From G965233625 sp965233625 (GTDB lineage Bacteria; Planctomycetota; Planctomycetia; Pirellulales; Pirellulaceae), in contig OZ247499.1 of assembly GCA_965233625.1 (NCBI GenBank), forward strand, positions 2,914,001-2,978,000: a DNA stretch of 64,000 bases. The letters run 5' to 3'. The notes below the pieces were generated by a model that saw only the letters and a program-made list of their open reading frames with translations, ran no database searches and was not told the origin of the DNA. Made by a program: the position numbers and the translations under genes. The first letter of the stretch is position 1; each line of letters opens with the position of its first letter. Of the stretch, positions 61,264-64,000 are shown one piece after another.

Positions 61264-62589
61264 CTACAGGGATTCTTTCATCGTGAAGTAAAAGCGGATG
61301 TTCACGATCCGCCGCAGGTCTTCCGGGGCAAGGGTTATGGTAAAGGGCCGCATGAGGATGTCGCAGGCGCCGCCGCTGGCATCGGGATAGTTGCCCGCGA
61401 CGGTGTACGCGGGATAGTCAATGTTTCCGCCGGAGTAGTCCGGGGAGAACCGGGTGGAAATCACCATATGTTGTGCGAGCGGCTTACCGCGGTTCAAAGC
61501 GGCGATACTGCCGCACATGTTCATAAACAGCGGTACGGGATCTTGGGTCTGCGGGTAGTTGTTTGAATTCGCCCAGACAACTTCCTTCCAGGGGCTGAAC
61601 GAAGTGCTGGCCACCACGCCGCCATCGGCTGCGAGGAAATCCGCTTTCAACTGCACCTTGGCATAGTCCACCTGCATGGTGATTTTCTTCAGCGCCTTGA
61701 TATAGTCAGCGCCTTCCAGCAGGTACCAGTTCCACCGCTCGGTACCGCCGTCCGCCGTGCGGCCGGTGCTTAGCAGCATGTAGCAATGCGGCTGATCACC
61801 GACTGGCTTCTTCGGAGCGCTTCCCTGCCAGTCGCGGTAAAAGTGCAGGGGATAACCGTTCAACGGCAGTTCGACCGTCTTCTTGGCGGTGCTTAAAACG
61901 GGGCCGCCCGATGCCGTTGCAATCCCCGCCAGCAGGCGATGCAATGGCGGAACGAATTCCTTGTAGAACTTGCCCGTATCGAAATACGACTGCACCATCC
62001 AGGTGGTTTCAACCCGTCCGTCAGCCAGCACTTTCCGCTTCGGCTCGATCTTGTCCGTTGGTTCGCCTTGGGCATCCACCAGCCGCGCGACGAGCATCTT
62101 CTGTAACAGGTCTTTGGGTAGATTGCGTTGCAGGATCTTGGCGCCTTCGCGGGCGTTTTCGATCTTACCCTCGATCTCAGCCACAAGGTTTTTCGTACTC
62201 ACGCCGCGCTGCACCAGATTGGCTGCTTCCAGCGCCTTCGCCACCTGGCCGCCTTCGACAACGGCCTGAATTTCAACTTCAACCAGACCGCCGCGTTTCA
62301 CAGGCGCCCCGATGGTTTTGTAGCTGGTGACGTAAGAACCGGTCGATTCAAGCACGCGGTCGCGGATCAGCTTATCGTTCTGCACCAGCGTCTCGCTGTC
62401 GACGTAAGAACCAACCGCTGATCGCACCGCCCGCCGCAAAGCGTCTTTCTCTGCGGCTTCCGCCGATTCGCCAATGCCCGTCACGACCACCGCGATCTTC
62501 TCCTGCGCCGTCGCAGGCGTTGCAGCGGATAGCATCAGCACGGCGACCGCCAATAAGCTGTAAATCTGAAAGGGACTGTGCAGTGTCAT
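61264..62589 (-). CDS. Secreted LPP20/FlgT-N-like protein, tandem copy 2
   Basis: A 441-residue secreted protein highly similar to its upstream neighbour. The signal region is MTLHSPFQIYSLLAVAVLML and mature sequence starts about QEKIAVVVTGIGESAEAAEK. GGLVEVEIQAVVEGGQVAKA, SPWKEVVWANSNNYPQTQDP and a C-terminus PEDLRRIVNIRFYFTMKESL follow. The ATG at 62589 is chosen; the frame continues upstream into the 3' end of copy 1 but there reads in a wrong frame. The high identity of copies suggests recent tandem duplication. Confidence 0.85.
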   Translation of the reverse strand: MTLHSPFQIYSLLAVAVLMLSAATPATAQEKIAVVVTGIGESAEAAEKDALRRAVRSAVGSYVDSETLVQNDKLIRDRVLESTGSYVTSYKTIGAPVKRGGLVEVEIQAVVEGGQVAKALEAANLVQRGVSTKNLVAEIEGKIENAREGAKILQRNLPKDLLQKMLVARLVDAQGEPTDKIEPKRKVLADGRVETTWMVQSYFDTGKFYKEFVPPLHRLLAGIATASGGPVLSTAKKTVELPLNGYPLHFYRDWQGSAPKKPVGDQPHCYMLLSTGRTADGGTERWNWYLLEGADYIKALKKITMQVDYAKVQLKADFLAADGGVVASTSFSPWKEVVWANSNNYPQTQDPVPLFMNMCGSIAALNRGKPLAQHMVISTRFSPDYSGGNIDYPAYTVAGNYPDASGGACDILMRPFTITLAPEDLRRIVNIRFYFTMKESL

Positions 62590-62639
62590 GGCTATTCTTA
62601 CTTTAGAGGGATGTTCGCTGAGATTGTTCAAGAGCCGGT

Positions 62640-63974
62640 TTACAGAGATTCTTTCATCGTGAAATAGAACCGGATGTTCACGATCCGCCGCAGATCCTGC
62701 GGAGATAACGTCACGGTAAACGGCCGCATCATGATGTCGCAGGCGCCGCCGCGGGCATCCGGGTAATACGTTCCCGAACCCCACTGCGGAATCCCGGCGC
62801 CGCCGTAGTCGGTTGCAAAACGCGGCGAAATCATCATGTGCTGCTGCAGTGGCTTTCCCAGGTTCTGCTTGCTAACGCTGCCGCACATGTTCAGGAAGAA
62901 CGGAGCCAGGTCCTGATCATCCGCGTTACCATACTTATTGGCCCAGTGCACTTCTTCCCACGGACTGAAAGAAGTGGTGGCCACAACCCCCCCATCGCCT
63001 GCCAGGAAATCCGCCTTCAACTGCACCTTGGCGTAGTCCACCTGCATGTTGATTCTGGACAACGCTTTGATATAGCTGGAGCCCTCAAGTAAATACCAGT
63101 TAAACCGCTCGGAGCCGCCCGCTTCGTTGCGACCTGTGCTTAGCAGCATGTAGCAGTGCGGCTGATCGCCAGCCGGAGCCTTAGGCGCCGCGCCCTTCCA
63201 GTTGCGTTTGAAGTGCAGTGGATAGCCGCCTAGCGGCAGTTCCGTGGAGGACTCCGCCACGCTCATCACAGGGCCGCCCGTTGCAGTGGAAATGCCGGAG
63301 AGCAGGCGATGCAATGGCGGGACAAGCTCTTTGTAAAACTTATTGGTGTCGAAGTACGTCTGCACCATCCAGGTGGTTTCAACACTGCCGTCGGCGAGGA
63401 CTTTCCGCTTCGGCTCGATCTTATCTGTTGGTTCGCCTTCGGCATCAACAAGCCGTGCGACAAGTAGTTTCTGAAGCAGGTCTTTCGGTAGATTCTTCTC
63501 CAGTATCTTGGCGCCTTCGCGGGCGTTTTCGATCTTACCCTCGATTTCAGCCACTAGGTTTTTGGTGCTCACGCCGCGCTGCACCAGGTTGGCCGCTTCC
63601 AGCGCTTTGGCCACCTGGCCGCCTTCGACGATGGCTTGAATCTCTACTTCCACCACGCCGTTGCGTTTGACCGGCGGCCCGATCGTCTTGTAGCTGGTGA
63701 CATAAGAACCGGTCGATTCTAGCACGCGGTCGCGGATCAGCTTATCGTTCTGCACCAGCGTCTCGCTGTCGACGTAAGAACCAACCGCCGAACGCACCGC
63801 CCGCCGCAAAGCGTCTTTCTCTGCGGCTTCCGCCGATTCGCCAATGCCCGTCACAACCACCGCGATCTTCTCCTGCGCCGCAGCAGGTGTTGCGGCGGCT
63901 AACAGCAACATCAGGAACGCTGCGAGCAAGCTTCGTGGCTGAACCAGGTTTCTACTTCGCGTCGCCATTTTCAT
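62640..63974 (-). CDS. Secreted LPP20/FlgT-N-like protein, tandem copy 1
   Basis: A 444-residue secreted protein, first of the three tandem copies. The signal is about LLAAFLMLLLAAATPAAAQ. The mature protein begins EKIAVVVTGIGESAEAAEKD and has RDRVLESTGSYVTSYKTIG, EIEGKIENAREGAKILEKNL and the C-terminal PQDLRRIVNIRFYFTMKESL. GAGGAG lies just before the ATG. Its upstream region runs past the window end, so the promoter is not fully visible. Copy 2 begins 50 bases after its stop. Confidence 0.85.
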   Translation of the reverse strand: MKMATRSRNLVQPRSLLAAFLMLLLAAATPAAAQEKIAVVVTGIGESAEAAEKDALRRAVRSAVGSYVDSETLVQNDKLIRDRVLESTGSYVTSYKTIGPPVKRNGVVEVEIQAIVEGGQVAKALEAANLVQRGVSTKNLVAEIEGKIENAREGAKILEKNLPKDLLQKLLVARLVDAEGEPTDKIEPKRKVLADGSVETTWMVQTYFDTNKFYKELVPPLHRLLSGISTATGGPVMSVAESSTELPLGGYPLHFKRNWKGAAPKAPAGDQPHCYMLLSTGRNEAGGSERFNWYLLEGSSYIKALSRINMQVDYAKVQLKADFLAGDGGVVATTSFSPWEEVHWANKYGNADDQDLAPFFLNMCGSVSKQNLGKPLQQHMMISPRFATDYGGAGIPQWGSGTYYPDARGGACDIMMRPFTVTLSPQDLRRIVNIRFYFTMKESL

Positions 63975-64000
63975 ACTCCTCGGGTGGCGTGACGGTTTGT

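Overview
The window is bacterial, GC-rich chromosome and almost certainly from a member of the Planctomycetota. The lineage call rests on several family signatures seen together: a DUF1559 prepilin-like protein with its H-X9-DG region, a DUF1501 protein, TIGR02996 repeat-companion domains, an SHD1-type domain after WD40 repeats, a Cys/Tyr-rich YTV-type repeat protein, PQQ-type beta-propeller proteins, and intergenic palindromes of the CCCGAAGCGCGAGCGAGGG type. Genus cannot be fixed from the sequence alone. No phage, plasmid, insertion sequence, CRISPR or rRNA was found; one tRNA-Gln(UUG) is present.

Layout. 0-6.6 kb: tail of a Pro/Ala-rich protein, a shortened SecA paralogue, a TIGR02996/LRR protein, serS and transaldolase. 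7-17.4 kb: a minus-strand run with DUF4301, sucrose-phosphate synthase fused to its phosphatase, and amylosucrase (sucrose and glucan metabolism), then a two-module glycosyltransferase and a SyrD/PvdE-like ABC exporter. 17.8-25.4 kb: SDR, beta-propeller protein, Rex, tRNA-Gln, WD40-SHD1 protein, SRAP peptidase, a PHB-depolymerase/feruloyl-esterase-like enzyme and a TctC-TctB fusion. 25.4-28.6 kb: a lower-GC patch with SUKH-like and immunity-like small genes between inverted GCAGGCTCCGCCTGCC repeats. 28.6-35 kb: MacAB-type exporter, dTDP-rhamnose genes rfbD, rfbA and rfbC (no rfbB), and a cold-shock protein. 35-44 kb: DUF4240, ATP-grasp, DUF1501, zinc-ribbon metallopeptidase, PA2169-type helical bundle, a KAS II-like ketosynthase, cupin, OmpA-like lipoprotein and a GspG-like pseudopilin. 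44.1-46.3 kb: the YTV-type repeat protein with a long leader and its own terminator. 46.4-54 kb: an accessory region of small hypothetical, SUKH-like and macro-domain genes containing a clear local duplication. 54-64 kb: XRE-cupin regulator, iron-dependent alcohol dehydrogenase, PhoD-like phosphatase, lipoprotein plus DUF1559 pair, and a four-gene run of secreted LPP20/FlgT-N-like proteins, three of them near-identical tandem copies.

The best candidates for something undescribed are the tandem secreted LPP20-like array (58.5-64 kb), the duplicated membrane-anchored modules that resemble half an acyl carrier protein (52.4-53.5 kb), the 504-residue Cys-rich repeat protein, the TctC-TctB fusion without TctA, and a helical-scaffold-less SecA paralogue. 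All functional statements below are homology calls made by eye, and start sites were chosen from conserved N-termini and visible Shine-Dalgarno-like sequences.
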